Assembly: GCA_017534445.1 (NCBI GenBank)
Contig: JAFXWC010000009.1
Location: forward strand, 1 to 49,429
Reading direction: 5' to 3'
Origin: Treponema sp.
Lineage (GTDB): Bacteria > Spirochaetota > Spirochaetia > Treponematales > Treponemataceae
Length of the DNA stretch: 49,429 nucleotides
Shown: in pieces, positions 1 to 7,796 of the stretch
Position numbering within the stretch: the first letter of the stretch is position 1
How the letters are laid out: each line of letters begins with the position of its first letter
Notes under the pieces: model-generated
What the model was told of the DNA's origin: nothing
The model's database searches: none
Seen by the model: the letters and a program-made list of their open reading frames with translations, nothing else
Made by a program: the position numbers and the translations under genes

Positions 1-33
1 GACATCGATTCCAACATAAATTATACTTTCCAT
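1..33 (-). mobile_element. IS110-family transposase, N-terminus only (cut by window edge)
   Basis: Read on the minus strand from an ATG at 33, eleven codons give MESIIYVGIDV before the window ends. The Y-V-G-I-D-V start is the usual opening of IS110-type transposases, where the Asp belongs to the RuvC-like DEDD catalytic centre. An AGGAGA ribosome-binding site lies just upstream of the ATG. Only the first residues are visible, so it is unknown whether the element is intact. An unrelated protein with the same short start cannot be excluded. Confidence 0.5.
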
Positions 34-173
34 TGGTGAGTCTCCTTTGTTTGCGGTAACTCGGCCGCTTGTCTTTTATTTAAGTTTGCCGTAAATCCGC
101 GGTTTCTAACATCGCGAGGCTCACCATATTGTATGTTATGTAGACACCCGCACAGGAGGGCTTTTGGAGAAAA

Positions 174-1028
174 ATGGAAAATTTTATTAGTTGCACAATC
201 AAAAAACGGCTGTCCTACTTATCATGTATAATTATTGTGTCTGCAATAGTAATTCTGAATATTATTGAAAGATTTGCACCTATCGCATTTGATGTATTTT
301 TCATTCTTGGTATTTTTTATTATGCCAAAGAAGAATTTCCCACTCTATATAAATATAAAATAGAAAACAATGCATTGATTGTAAAAAAATTATTTAAAAC
401 ACAAACATATAATTTTGATGAATTGGAAAAAGTATTATTTCCAGTTCCGTCAAAGAACGATACTTTTGTATTTAAATTTTCTCAAAAAAGTATAAATATA
501 TTCTATGATAAAAATACATCTAAATTGATTGGGTATTTTTATAAAAATAATATCGAGAATATTTACGAAAAGAAAAAAGATAACTTTGAAAATACAAAAT
601 GCTTTATAAATATTTCTAATGAGCCCCCTCTCCGTTATCCAAAGATTAAAATGCTTATAGGATTTATTATTTCTGTATTTTGTTTTATTGACGTATTTTT
701 TGAACGCCCGAATGAAATTATCGATTATATTTTTATGGCAACAACTGTGGCATGCGCTATATTCTTTATTATAGCCTTTTTTAAATCGTTTAAAAAGGTT
801 AAAGTTTCAGATTCTGAAAATGAATATATTGATAAAAATGGCTTCCATCTTAAAGATTTATTCATCCCCTTTTGCGAGACTGAAGAAATATTTAAGGTAA
901 TAAAAAAATGGGGAATAATAAAATTAAAGATAAAAACTAAAAAAGATGAAGAGTATGAAATACCCACCTTTGGCTTTTACGGAGATATTTTATATGAAAT
1001 GTATTTGCAAAAAAAGATAAAGGCATAA
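174..1028 (+). CDS. AT-rich hypothetical membrane protein, duplicated TM-pair plus soluble-domain layout
   Basis: A 284-residue protein of no family I can name. Residues about 15-50 form two hydrophobic segments, followed by a soluble beta-rich stretch (about 60-140), a second hydrophobic pair (about 155-207) and a soluble C-terminus. This layout resembles the PH-like (DUF304-type) membrane proteins and matches that of the 317-residue protein at 42562-43515, without obvious sequence identity. The gene is strikingly AT-rich compared with its neighbours and begins 140 bases from an IS110 start, which suggests recent acquisition. The start is supported by GGAGG and TTGGAG motifs upstream of the ATG. 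Confidence 0.7.
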   Translation: MENFISCTIKKRLSYLSCIIIVSAIVILNIIERFAPIAFDVFFILGIFYYAKEEFPTLYKYKIENNALIVKKLFKTQTYNFDELEKVLFPVPSKNDTFVFKFSQKSINIFYDKNTSKLIGYFYKNNIENIYEKKKDNFENTKCFINISNEPPLRYPKIKMLIGFIISVFCFIDVFFERPNEIIDYIFMATTVACAIFFIIAFFKSFKKVKVSDSENEYIDKNGFHLKDLFIPFCETEEIFKVIKKWGIIKLKIKTKKDEEYEIPTFGFYGDILYEMYLQKKIKA

Positions 1029-1082
1029 CAAGCGATGCTTTACTTACAAAGATAGACATTGTGGATGCATCCACAAAGCCTC

Positions 1083-1778
1083 TCATTCATCATAAGCGGT
1101 AAGAAGCTTTTCGCCCAACTTAACAAGCGGAGCAGAGGGCAGTTTTGTCCAAGTCTCTTTTTCTGGAACAGAGTCGTCAAACATATTATAGGTAACGGTC
1201 TGTTTTTTGCGGGCAAGGTAATTTTCGCTCACCTTTTGGGCATCACCGGAATAGCGCGAAAAAGACCCGTAGTTCTTTCCTATTAAAAAGAAGTCTCCTT
1301 TTTGAAAGCGGAACAAATATTCTGTCTTGGGAGAGTCGGAACTTCCCGCTGAATAAAATTCACCCACAGAAATTGTTATAACACCCTTCTTGCTCACTGA
1401 TATTTCTGTTTCATGAAAGCAGTCTTCATTTTCTTCGTCATTACCAGGAATTGTATTTTTGTATTCCTTAAAAAGCTTGTACCTGTCATTCTCCTGACCT
1501 AAAAATATTGCCATCACAGGCTTGTTAAAATTGTAAACATAGCCGTCCTCGCGGGTACGCATAAAATCTGGATCCTTTGGCGTAGCTATAACAATAAGGT
1601 CACTGAATCCGTCCTTGTTAAAATCACCGCCTTCCATTATGCAGTCAGATTCAAGTTTGATCGACGACACACCGCCCCAATATTCTGGAAAAAGATTCAC
1701 ATCGTATTCCTTTTGAGCACTAACGGCAGCTGTAAGCATTGCGGCACAAGCAATTGTTGCAAAAATTTTCTTTATCAT
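1083..1778 (-). CDS. Secreted protein with one FG-GAP/VCBS-like calcium loop
   Basis: The start is placed at the ATG at 1778 rather than an upstream in-frame one, because an AAGGGGG site precedes it and it opens a clean signal peptide (MIKKIFATIACAAMLTAAVSA, cleavage before QK). The mature protein of about 210 residues has a D-x-N-x-D-G-x-x-D loop (GGDFNKDGFSDLIVI) typical of FG-GAP/VCBS calcium-binding repeats, then beta-rich sequence. It is probably periplasmic or surface-exposed, with unknown role. It is transcribed away from hslO and has no operon partner here. Confidence 0.7.
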   Translation of the reverse strand: MIKKIFATIACAAMLTAAVSAQKEYDVNLFPEYWGGVSSIKLESDCIMEGGDFNKDGFSDLIVIATPKDPDFMRTREDGYVYNFNKPVMAIFLGQENDRYKLFKEYKNTIPGNDEENEDCFHETEISVSKKGVITISVGEFYSAGSSDSPKTEYLFRFQKGDFFLIGKNYGSFSRYSGDAQKVSENYLARKKQTVTYNMFDDSVPEKETWTKLPSAPLVKLGEKLLTAYDE

Positions 1779-1848
1779 AACGCCCCCTTTTGGTAAGACC
1801 AAGCACAAGTTCATTCTACACTAATATAACAACCTTGACCACCACCAT

Positions 1849-1877
1849 TTGCCATTAAGCAAAAAATATACTATATT
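1849..1877 (+). promoter_or_regulatory. Sigma-70 promoter of hslO, predicted leaderless
   Basis: TTGCCA (1849-1854), a 17-base spacer and TATATT (1872-1877), then six bases to the ATG at 1884. A start point seven bases after the -10 box would be the A of the ATG. No Shine-Dalgarno sequence is present. Confidence 0.65.
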
Positions 1878-1883
1878 AGCGCT

Positions 1884-2864
1884 ATGATTAAGGCTCAAAT
1901 TCAAGACAAGGAACTATTGGAATATCTGGAAGCGCTTCCTGCAGACGACATGATTCATTTTACTATGGCAAACGGACGTGTTCGCGGCGCTGTTTTTGCA
2001 GGAACCCATTTTGTTAACACAATGCGTGCCCAGCACAATACTGGCATTCTTGAAACCTACATTTTGGGACAGGCATCCCTTTGCGGCGCACTTTTAATTC
2101 CTGCGGTAATGAAGGGACGCGAGCATTTGAGCTGGCGCTACGATGTTGAAGAATCCGTGGCAAAAGGTTTTAATGTGGAGGCTGACTCTACCGGCTGGGT
2201 AAGAAGCTACCTTTTTGAAGACCACATTCCCGTGGAAAAGCCGCTTGAAAGCTGGGACTTAAAGCCCTTCCTTGGCGGCGAAGGCTACATGACCATTCAG
2301 ACCGCAAGGCCTGGAGACAAGTATCCGCAGACAAGTTCCGTAAACACGACGGGCAATATTGCAGACGACCTTGTTTTTTATTTTGACCGCAGCGAGCAGC
2401 TAAAATCAGCCCTTACAACTTCCATCCAGATGGACAAGGCTGGACGCGTTATTGGTGCCGGTGGAATTTTTATTCAGGTAATGCCAAAGACAGGCGGACA
2501 TTCATCCGACGGAAAGCAGAATCTTGGAGCGCAAATAAATTCATCTTCCGACAATGACGAAGACGAAGAGCTTATTTCTTCGCTAGAAAAATCATTCAAC
2601 CGCTCACCATCACTGGGCACTTGGTTCAGCAGGGGAAAGTCCGCAGAGGAACTTGTTCATGAACTTTATGCAGACTTGAACCCGGTCGTTGCCCTGCACA
2701 GAAGCATTGTCTATGACTGCCCTTGCACAAAGGAAACTTTTATTAAGCACTTAAAGGCTCTTCCCAAAGAAGAAATTGCAGACATAAAGGCAAAGGGAGA
2801 AGACATAACCCTTACATGCCGCAACTGCGGTTCTGTTTACACGGTTAGCCCAGACGAGATTTAA
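1884..2864 (+). CDS. hslO: Hsp33 redox-regulated chaperone
   Basis: A 326-residue Hsp33, the cytoplasmic holdase switched on by oxidative unfolding. The C-terminal zinc switch is intact: Cys279-x-Cys281, thirty residues, then Cys312-x-x-Cys315, within the family spacing C-x-C-x(27-32)-C-x-x-C. The N-terminal two-thirds shows the family fold, including the QTSSVNTTGNIADDLVFYF region. An acidic, serine-rich insert (DNDEDEE) near residue 225 is longer than in many homologues. The downstream Rsm22-type gene starts five bases after the stop, so the two are probably co-transcribed from the leaderless promoter just upstream. Confidence 0.95.
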   Translation: MIKAQIQDKELLEYLEALPADDMIHFTMANGRVRGAVFAGTHFVNTMRAQHNTGILETYILGQASLCGALLIPAVMKGREHLSWRYDVEESVAKGFNVEADSTGWVRSYLFEDHIPVEKPLESWDLKPFLGGEGYMTIQTARPGDKYPQTSSVNTTGNIADDLVFYFDRSEQLKSALTTSIQMDKAGRVIGAGGIFIQVMPKTGGHSSDGKQNLGAQINSSSDNDEDEELISSLEKSFNRSPSLGTWFSRGKSAEELVHELYADLNPVVALHRSIVYDCPCTKETFIKHLKALPKEEIADIKAKGEDITLTCRNCGSVYTVSPDEI

Positions 2865-2869
2865 AAGGA

Positions 2870-4069
2870 ATGGTAAAGCTTCACATATCCACTTTGCTAA
2901 GGCTCTGGCGCTCCAACAGAAATGCTTCTGCTCTTTCTGCACAAGAGGCAGCTTCTGTTAGCAAGGCGCTTTTAAACCTTCAGCGGGGACTTACCGGAGA
3001 CAGGCAGCTTGCAGGGGCTGGCTACATGCAGGACAAAAATCTTTTGGGGGCATACCTTCTTTACTACTGGCCAGTCTCCTACACGCAGATTTCCTTTTGT
3101 ACAAATTATTTTTCTGACGAGCTAAAACTTCTTGCAGAAAAAAATGAGCTTAACATTCTGGATATTGGTTCAGGGCCGGGACCAGCATCTTGCGCCCTAA
3201 CAGACTGTGCTTTAAAGGCAAATGCAAACTTGCAAATAAACCTTGACCTCTTTGATTCAAGCAGCAGGGCTTTGGACTTGGCAAAAAAAATATTTGAATG
3301 TGATTACAAGGAAAGTGTTAGCACAAGCTGCAAGACAGTTAACCTTGAGCAGATGGATTTTTCTTTGCTGCAAAAAAAATACGACATAATAGTTGCAAGC
3401 CATTCGCTTAACGAGCTTTGGAAAGACAAGGCGGATTCCCTGCAAAAAAAAGAAGGTCTTCTTCTTGAACTTTCCTCTTTGCTGAATGAGGGAGGAATAT
3501 TGCTTTTGTGCGAACCTGCCCTTTTAAGAACAAGCCGCACTCTTATAGGCCTGCGCGATTTTCTTGTAAAAAGCAATTTGACCCTTTTGGCACCCTGCCC
3601 CTGCACTTCTTTTCAACCTGAATGCCCTGCTCTAAGTGCCGGGGAAAACCAAACATGCCATGCAGAAATTCAATGGAAGCCTGTGGAACCAGTTGCAGCT
3701 CTTGCACGTCTTGCTAAATTGGACAGGACTTCCGTTAAGATGACTTTCTTTGCATTCAAAAAAAATGTAGAAGGACTTTGTAAAGAAACACACACTTTGC
3801 AGGCGGATTTGCCAAATGAATATTGCGTGGTTTCCGACCCAATGCTTAACAAGTCCGGCCGGGTAAGACTTCTCTTGTGCAACGGAAGCAGACGCATTGC
3901 CTTTTCTGCAAAAAAGGACGACCGCCATGCAAAAGAAATAGGCTTCTTTGACCTGTCCCGCTACGACAAGATTGCCCTGGAAGAGCCTGAATTGCGCGGA
4001 ACAGAAGAAGCACCCGCTTACGGCGTTACGGAAAAAACAAAAATCTTGAACAAAAAATCAATACAATAG
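2870..4069 (+). CDS. Rsm22/METTL17-family SAM-dependent methyltransferase-like protein with four-cysteine motif
   Basis: A 399-residue protein of the Rsm22 family, ribosomal small-subunit assembly factors known best from mitochondria. SAM motif I is ILDIGSGPGPAS, followed by an acidic LDLFD strand and the ASHSLNEL region that corresponds to the family's post-I motif. Four cysteines (C243, C245, C252, C263) in PCPCTSFQPEC and QTCH match the cysteine-rich loop that binds an Fe-S cluster in METTL17 and yeast Rsm22. The remaining C-terminus is the family's beta-rich part. It follows hslO by five bases. Family assignment is fairly firm; the rRNA-related role is inferred from eukaryotic relatives. 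Confidence 0.75.
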   Translation: MVKLHISTLLRLWRSNRNASALSAQEAASVSKALLNLQRGLTGDRQLAGAGYMQDKNLLGAYLLYYWPVSYTQISFCTNYFSDELKLLAEKNELNILDIGSGPGPASCALTDCALKANANLQINLDLFDSSSRALDLAKKIFECDYKESVSTSCKTVNLEQMDFSLLQKKYDIIVASHSLNELWKDKADSLQKKEGLLLELSSLLNEGGILLLCEPALLRTSRTLIGLRDFLVKSNLTLLAPCPCTSFQPECPALSAGENQTCHAEIQWKPVEPVAALARLAKLDRTSVKMTFFAFKKNVEGLCKETHTLQADLPNEYCVVSDPMLNKSGRVRLLLCNGSRRIAFSAKKDDRHAKEIGFFDLSRYDKIALEEPELRGTEEAPAYGVTEKTKILNKKSIQ

Positions 4070-4236
4070 CCTACGCCGCCATGGAGGGGCGCGAAGCGTT
4101 GCCGTGGTGGGTGAGCTTGTCGAACCCCAGGCAATGGAGGCGAAAGCCGGAACCCCGGAACGGCGGTAACACCAAAAACTGACAGTCGAATTAGCTCAAG
4201 AATGTAAGGTAGAGCAAAGCAAGCATCGTCCAAAAG
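4070..4236 (+). repeat. Structured intergenic repeat, family 1 copy A
   Basis: Begins directly after the Rsm22 stop codon. It shares long blocks with copy B at 14117-14269: CTACGCCGCCATGGAGGGG, CGGAACCCCGGAACGGCGGT, GTCGAATTAGC, GGTAGAGC and a terminal CGTCCA. GCCGCC/GGCGG and GGGG/CCCC can pair as nested stems. The 3' part (TAGCTC at 4192, GGTAGAGCA at 4209) resembles a tRNA D-arm. It has no coding potential. Confidence 0.75.
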
Positions 4237-4251
4237 AAAAAAAAGAAAAAA

Positions 4252-5202
4252 TTAAGAAGTGCTTTCTTGGGAACTTTGCTCGGAATCTGTTTCCTGCACG
4301 GCACCCATGTTGCGGTATTTTAGAGGCGTCATCTTTCGGTACTTTTTAAATATTTTTATAAAGTAGCTAAAGTCGTTAAAACCGCAGTCAAGCGCAATGG
4401 AATTTAGCTTGTCGGAAGATTCCCTTAGCCTTGAGCAAGCCCTGTTTATGCGGAACCAGTTAAGGTATTCCACGGGGGAACGGCCTGTAATGTCTTTAAA
4501 GACGCGGCAAAAATATTTTGGCGAAAGGTTTGCCTGTTCTGCCATTTCGTCAAGGGAAAGGTCCTTGTTGTAATTGTTGCGGATGTAATTTATTACGCAT
4601 TCCATCTGCTCGGACTGGCGCTTCTTTAAATTTGAAATTACGTTCTTTGTGGTAAAGAGGTGCTGCTTTTTGTATTGTCCAAGCAAAAGCAAAAGGTAGC
4701 CGGAAGCCAAAAGTTCCGTACCGTCGGGATTTACTTTTAGAACGTCAAACAAATTTTCTATGCAGGCCTTCATCTCTGCATTTGTTGCAGGGATTACATT
4801 TTCCAGCTTGATTGTTCCGCTTAAAATGTCGCCAATAAAATTGTCGGGCAAGTAGGAATGCTGGCGGATTAAGTCTATGCTAAAGACAACCGATTCATAC
4901 AGGGCATTGCCTTTTTTTGCTCCGTCTCCGTGCAGGATGTTGCCGGGAATAAAGCAGGAGTCTCCCTTTTGCAAGATGTGTTCCGCCCCTTCTACAAAGA
5001 AAGTGTATTCGCCGGAAATTATATGGATAAGCTCAAAGTCGGAATGCCAGTGGATGGGCAAGTCGTAATGAGGGTCAACGGTATTGTTAAGGTAATATTT
5101 TAGCGGAAACAAGTCGGTTCCGCGCTTTACGGTTTCTTCTTTGCTTTCACCGAATTTTTTCTGAGGATAGGCTGAATATTCGTTTATTAATACTTTCTTC
5201 AT
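4252..5202 (-). CDS. AraC-family transcriptional regulator with N-terminal cupin
   Basis: A 316-residue AraC/XylS regulator. Residues about 45-110 (DLPIHWHSDFELIHIISGEY) form the sugar-sensing cupin. Residues about 195-300 carry the double helix-turn-helix, with LSLDEMAEQANLSPKYFCRV as the first and SIALDCGFNDFSYFIKIFKK as the second. It is divergent from the GH31 gene across 108 bases, so it most likely controls that glucosidase in response to its product or substrate. Its C-terminus after residue 300 is a short serine/glutamine-rich tail. Confidence 0.9.
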   Translation of the reverse strand: MKKVLINEYSAYPQKKFGESKEETVKRGTDLFPLKYYLNNTVDPHYDLPIHWHSDFELIHIISGEYTFFVEGAEHILQKGDSCFIPGNILHGDGAKKGNALYESVVFSIDLIRQHSYLPDNFIGDILSGTIKLENVIPATNAEMKACIENLFDVLKVNPDGTELLASGYLLLLLGQYKKQHLFTTKNVISNLKKRQSEQMECVINYIRNNYNKDLSLDEMAEQANLSPKYFCRVFKDITGRSPVEYLNWFRINRACSRLRESSDKLNSIALDCGFNDFSYFIKIFKKYRKMTPLKYRNMGAVQETDSEQSSQESTS

Positions 5203-5213
5203 ATTTTATAAGA

Positions 5214-5242
5214 ATTATATCATGCGTATTTTTGGAATGCAA
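5214..5242 (-). promoter_or_regulatory. Sigma-70 promoter of the araC-type gene
   Basis: On the minus strand TTGCAT (5242-5237), 17 bases and TATAAT (5219-5214), eleven bases before the ATG. The predicted leader is only about five bases long and lacks a ribosome-binding site. It shares the 108-base space with the divergent GH31 promoter. Confidence 0.5.
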
Positions 5243-5275
5243 TACTAAAGTTATATACAAAGGCAATTTTGTCGC

Positions 5276-5304
5276 TTTTCAGATTGAATTTTTGATAATA
5301 TAAT
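5276..5304 (+). promoter_or_regulatory. Promoter of the GH31 gene, predicted leaderless
   Basis: TTTTCA (5276-5281), 17 bases and TATAAT (5299-5304), then exactly six bases to the ATG at 5311. The weak -35 box would fit activation by the divergent AraC regulator. Confidence 0.6.
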
Positions 5305-5310
5305 CATATT

Positions 5311-7350
5311 ATGATTGAAAAATATTCCTTTGGACAAAACATAGAGACAGATGCGGTAGTAAACAAGATGCGCTCCTTGCCTTGCGCGCAATTGAACCTT
5401 GGAAAGGTAAAAAGCGACTGGCCCTTTGAATGGGAATACGAGCTTGAAAAAGACGCTGTGGTCTTTGGTCTTGGGGAAAACATGCGTGGCATGAACAAGC
5501 GGGGCTTTTCCTACACAAGCTTCTGCTCCGACGTTCCAAATCAGGATGAATCAACTCATTCAATGTACGGCGCCCACAATTTTCTTATTGTGTTCAGCAG
5601 GATAAAAACATTCGGTCTTTTTTTTGACACCGCTTCTGAAATTACTTTTGACATTGACTGGACAAAGCCAGGGGTGATGAATGTTAGCACAAAGGACACA
5701 GGGCTTGACCTTTACATAATCTACGCTGACTCTTGCAAAACAGAGCGCAAGGAATCCGCACTTGACGATATTACGCGGCAGTTCCGCACACTTATTGGGC
5801 AGAGCTACATTCCGCCAAAATGGGCATTCGGCTTCCAGCAAAGCCGCTGGGGCTACAAGACAGAAGAAGACGTTCTTGAGGTTGCAAAAAGGCACAGGGA
5901 GGCTTCCCTTCCTTTGGACATGATTTGCCTTGACATTGACTACATGCAGGACTACAAGGATTTTACCGTTGATAAAAAAAAGTTCCCGGACTTGAAAAAA
6001 CTTTCTGATGATTTGAAGAAAGAAGGAATCCGCCTTGTTCCGATTATTGATGCTGGAGTTAAAGCACAAAAGGGATACGATGTTTACGAAGAGGGAATTG
6101 CAAAGGGGTACTTCTGCAAAAAAGAGGACGGTTCTGTCTTTACCGCAGGAGTTTGGCCCGGAGCTTCCCACTTTACCGACTTTTGCAAAAAAGAAGCAAG
6201 CGACTGGTTTGGCTCAAAATACAAAGTTCTTACGGACATGGGAATTGAAGGCTTTTGGAACGACATGAATGAACCTGCTATGTTCTATTCAAGTGAAAGC
6301 CTAAAAAATGCCTTTGACAAGATAAAGGAATACAGCGGAAAGGATTTGGACATAAATTCATTTTTCGAATTTAAGGATTCAAGCTGTTCAACTTTTAACA
6401 GGCGAGATGACTATGAGCGCTTCTACCACCAAGTAACGGATTCTTCTGGCGAGACAAAAAAAATGCGCCATGACAAAATCCACAACATATACGGCTCTTT
6501 TATGACTCGGGCTGCGGCTCTGGGGCTAAAAAAAGCTTGTCCCCAAAAACGCTTCCTCTTGTACAGCCGCGCATCCTGCATAGGTTCCCACCGCTACGGA
6601 GGCATTTGGACTGGAGACAACAAGTCCCTCTGGTGTGACTTGCTGCAGGAAATAAAAATGCTTCCTGCTCTTAACATGGCAGGCTTTTTGTACAGCGGTG
6701 CAGATATAGGCGGTTTTGGTTGCGACACAAGCCGTGACCTTCTTTTGCGCTGGCTTGCCTTGGGCTGCTTTACCCCACTTATGAGGAACCACTGTGCTTT
6801 GGGTGGCAGGCTGCAGGAGGCATACGAGTTTGACAAGGTAGAAGATTTTAAGAGCATTATGGATTTGCGCTACGCTCTTGTGCCTTATATCTACAGTGAA
6901 TTTGTAAAGGCTGCCCTTACAGGCGGAATGTATATTAAGCCACTGGCATTTGAATGGCCGGAAGACGACAGGGCAATAAACTGCGAAGACCAGCTTCTTG
7001 TTGGCGAAGGCATAATGATTGCACCTGTTTACACCCAGAACGCCAGGGGACGCTACGTTTACCTTCCAGAAGACATGACTATGGTGACTTGGTGCGGCGG
7101 AAAGTTTGAGCAAACGCTTCTTGCAAAAGGCGACCACTTTATAAACGTGCCTGTGGAAAAGGTCGTATTCTTTGTTCGCTCAAAAAAGCTTGTGCCACTT
7201 TGCAAACCCGCACCATGCACGGAAAAGCTTGACACAAAAAACTTTGCCTTTGCGGGCAACGGAACTTGCTACGAGCTTTATGATGATGACGGATTTTCTT
7301 TAGACATAGACTTGAAAAAGGGAACAAGGAGTCTAACCCCTGGACTTTAA
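5311..7350 (+). CDS. GH31 alpha-glucosidase/alpha-xylosidase
   Basis: A 679-residue glycoside hydrolase family 31 enzyme, retaining exo-acting on alpha-glucosides or alpha-xylosides. The N-terminal beta domain runs to about residue 165. The catalytic barrel carries LDIDYMQDYKDFTVD, the nucleophile Asp318 in FWNDMNEPAMF, and the probable acid/base Asp436 in IWTGDN. The C-terminal beta domain follows after about residue 560. No signal peptide is visible, so it is probably cytoplasmic and acts on imported oligosaccharides. It is slightly short for the family but has all motifs. Exact specificity cannot be read from the sequence. Confidence 0.92.
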   Translation: MIEKYSFGQNIETDAVVNKMRSLPCAQLNLGKVKSDWPFEWEYELEKDAVVFGLGENMRGMNKRGFSYTSFCSDVPNQDESTHSMYGAHNFLIVFSRIKTFGLFFDTASEITFDIDWTKPGVMNVSTKDTGLDLYIIYADSCKTERKESALDDITRQFRTLIGQSYIPPKWAFGFQQSRWGYKTEEDVLEVAKRHREASLPLDMICLDIDYMQDYKDFTVDKKKFPDLKKLSDDLKKEGIRLVPIIDAGVKAQKGYDVYEEGIAKGYFCKKEDGSVFTAGVWPGASHFTDFCKKEASDWFGSKYKVLTDMGIEGFWNDMNEPAMFYSSESLKNAFDKIKEYSGKDLDINSFFEFKDSSCSTFNRRDDYERFYHQVTDSSGETKKMRHDKIHNIYGSFMTRAAALGLKKACPQKRFLLYSRASCIGSHRYGGIWTGDNKSLWCDLLQEIKMLPALNMAGFLYSGADIGGFGCDTSRDLLLRWLALGCFTPLMRNHCALGGRLQEAYEFDKVEDFKSIMDLRYALVPYIYSEFVKAALTGGMYIKPLAFEWPEDDRAINCEDQLLVGEGIMIAPVYTQNARGRYVYLPEDMTMVTWCGGKFEQTLLAKGDHFINVPVEKVVFFVRSKKLVPLCKPAPCTEKLDTKNFAFAGNGTCYELYDDDGFSLDIDLKKGTRSLTPGL

Positions 7351-7378
7351 CAAGATAGCGGTGCAAAAAAGCTAGCGG

Positions 7379-7765
7379 TCATTCTTCCTGAAGAAGAATC
7401 TCTGCCAGCTGAACCGTCTTTGAATCAACCTTGTTTGAGCAAAGTATAATTTGCAGAGCCTCACGACCCAACCCCTGGGCAATAATGCTTTTTGCGGCAG
7501 CAATCTTTTCTTGGCAAACAGATTCTTCATAGGTTTCTTTTGCGCTCATAAGCTGCATTATGTAAGCTTCGTCGCTATCTGGGTCAGAAAAATCCTTGTA
7601 GTATTCAACAAAGACTTTGAATCCCACCGTGTTAAGTTCGTCCAATAGTTTTTTTGAAAAGGGCATGTCCAGTTCTGGGGCTGGCTGGAATTCCATTTCG
7701 TCTTCCATATCAAGGATTGACTCAAATTCATCTTCGGGTGCAGAAAAATCGATTATTTTTGGCAT
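7379..7765 (-). CDS. Small acidic hypothetical protein
   Basis: A 128-residue acidic protein that I do not recognise. The start is set at the second of two nearby ATGs (7765), because GGGGG sits eight bases upstream of it and almost touches the first ATG. The N-terminal third is rich in Asp/Glu; the rest looks helical (SKKLLDELNTVGFKVFVEY and KIAAAKSIIAQGLGREALQII). It lies 31 bases downstream of mnmE and is probably the last gene of the DUF4015-mnmE operon. Convergent with GH31. Confidence 0.65.
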   Translation of the reverse strand: MPKIIDFSAPEDEFESILDMEDEMEFQPAPELDMPFSKKLLDELNTVGFKVFVEYYKDFSDPDSDEAYIMQLMSAKETYEESVCQEKIAAAKSIIAQGLGREALQIILCSNKVDSKTVQLAEILLQEE

Positions 7766-7796
7766 GAACATTCCCCCTCAACAAAAACCTTGGCTT

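Noticed and set aside
4190..4220. A tRNA gene in repeat copy A
   Set aside because: Only a D-arm-like stretch is present; no anticodon stem, T-arm or acceptor pairing could be found.
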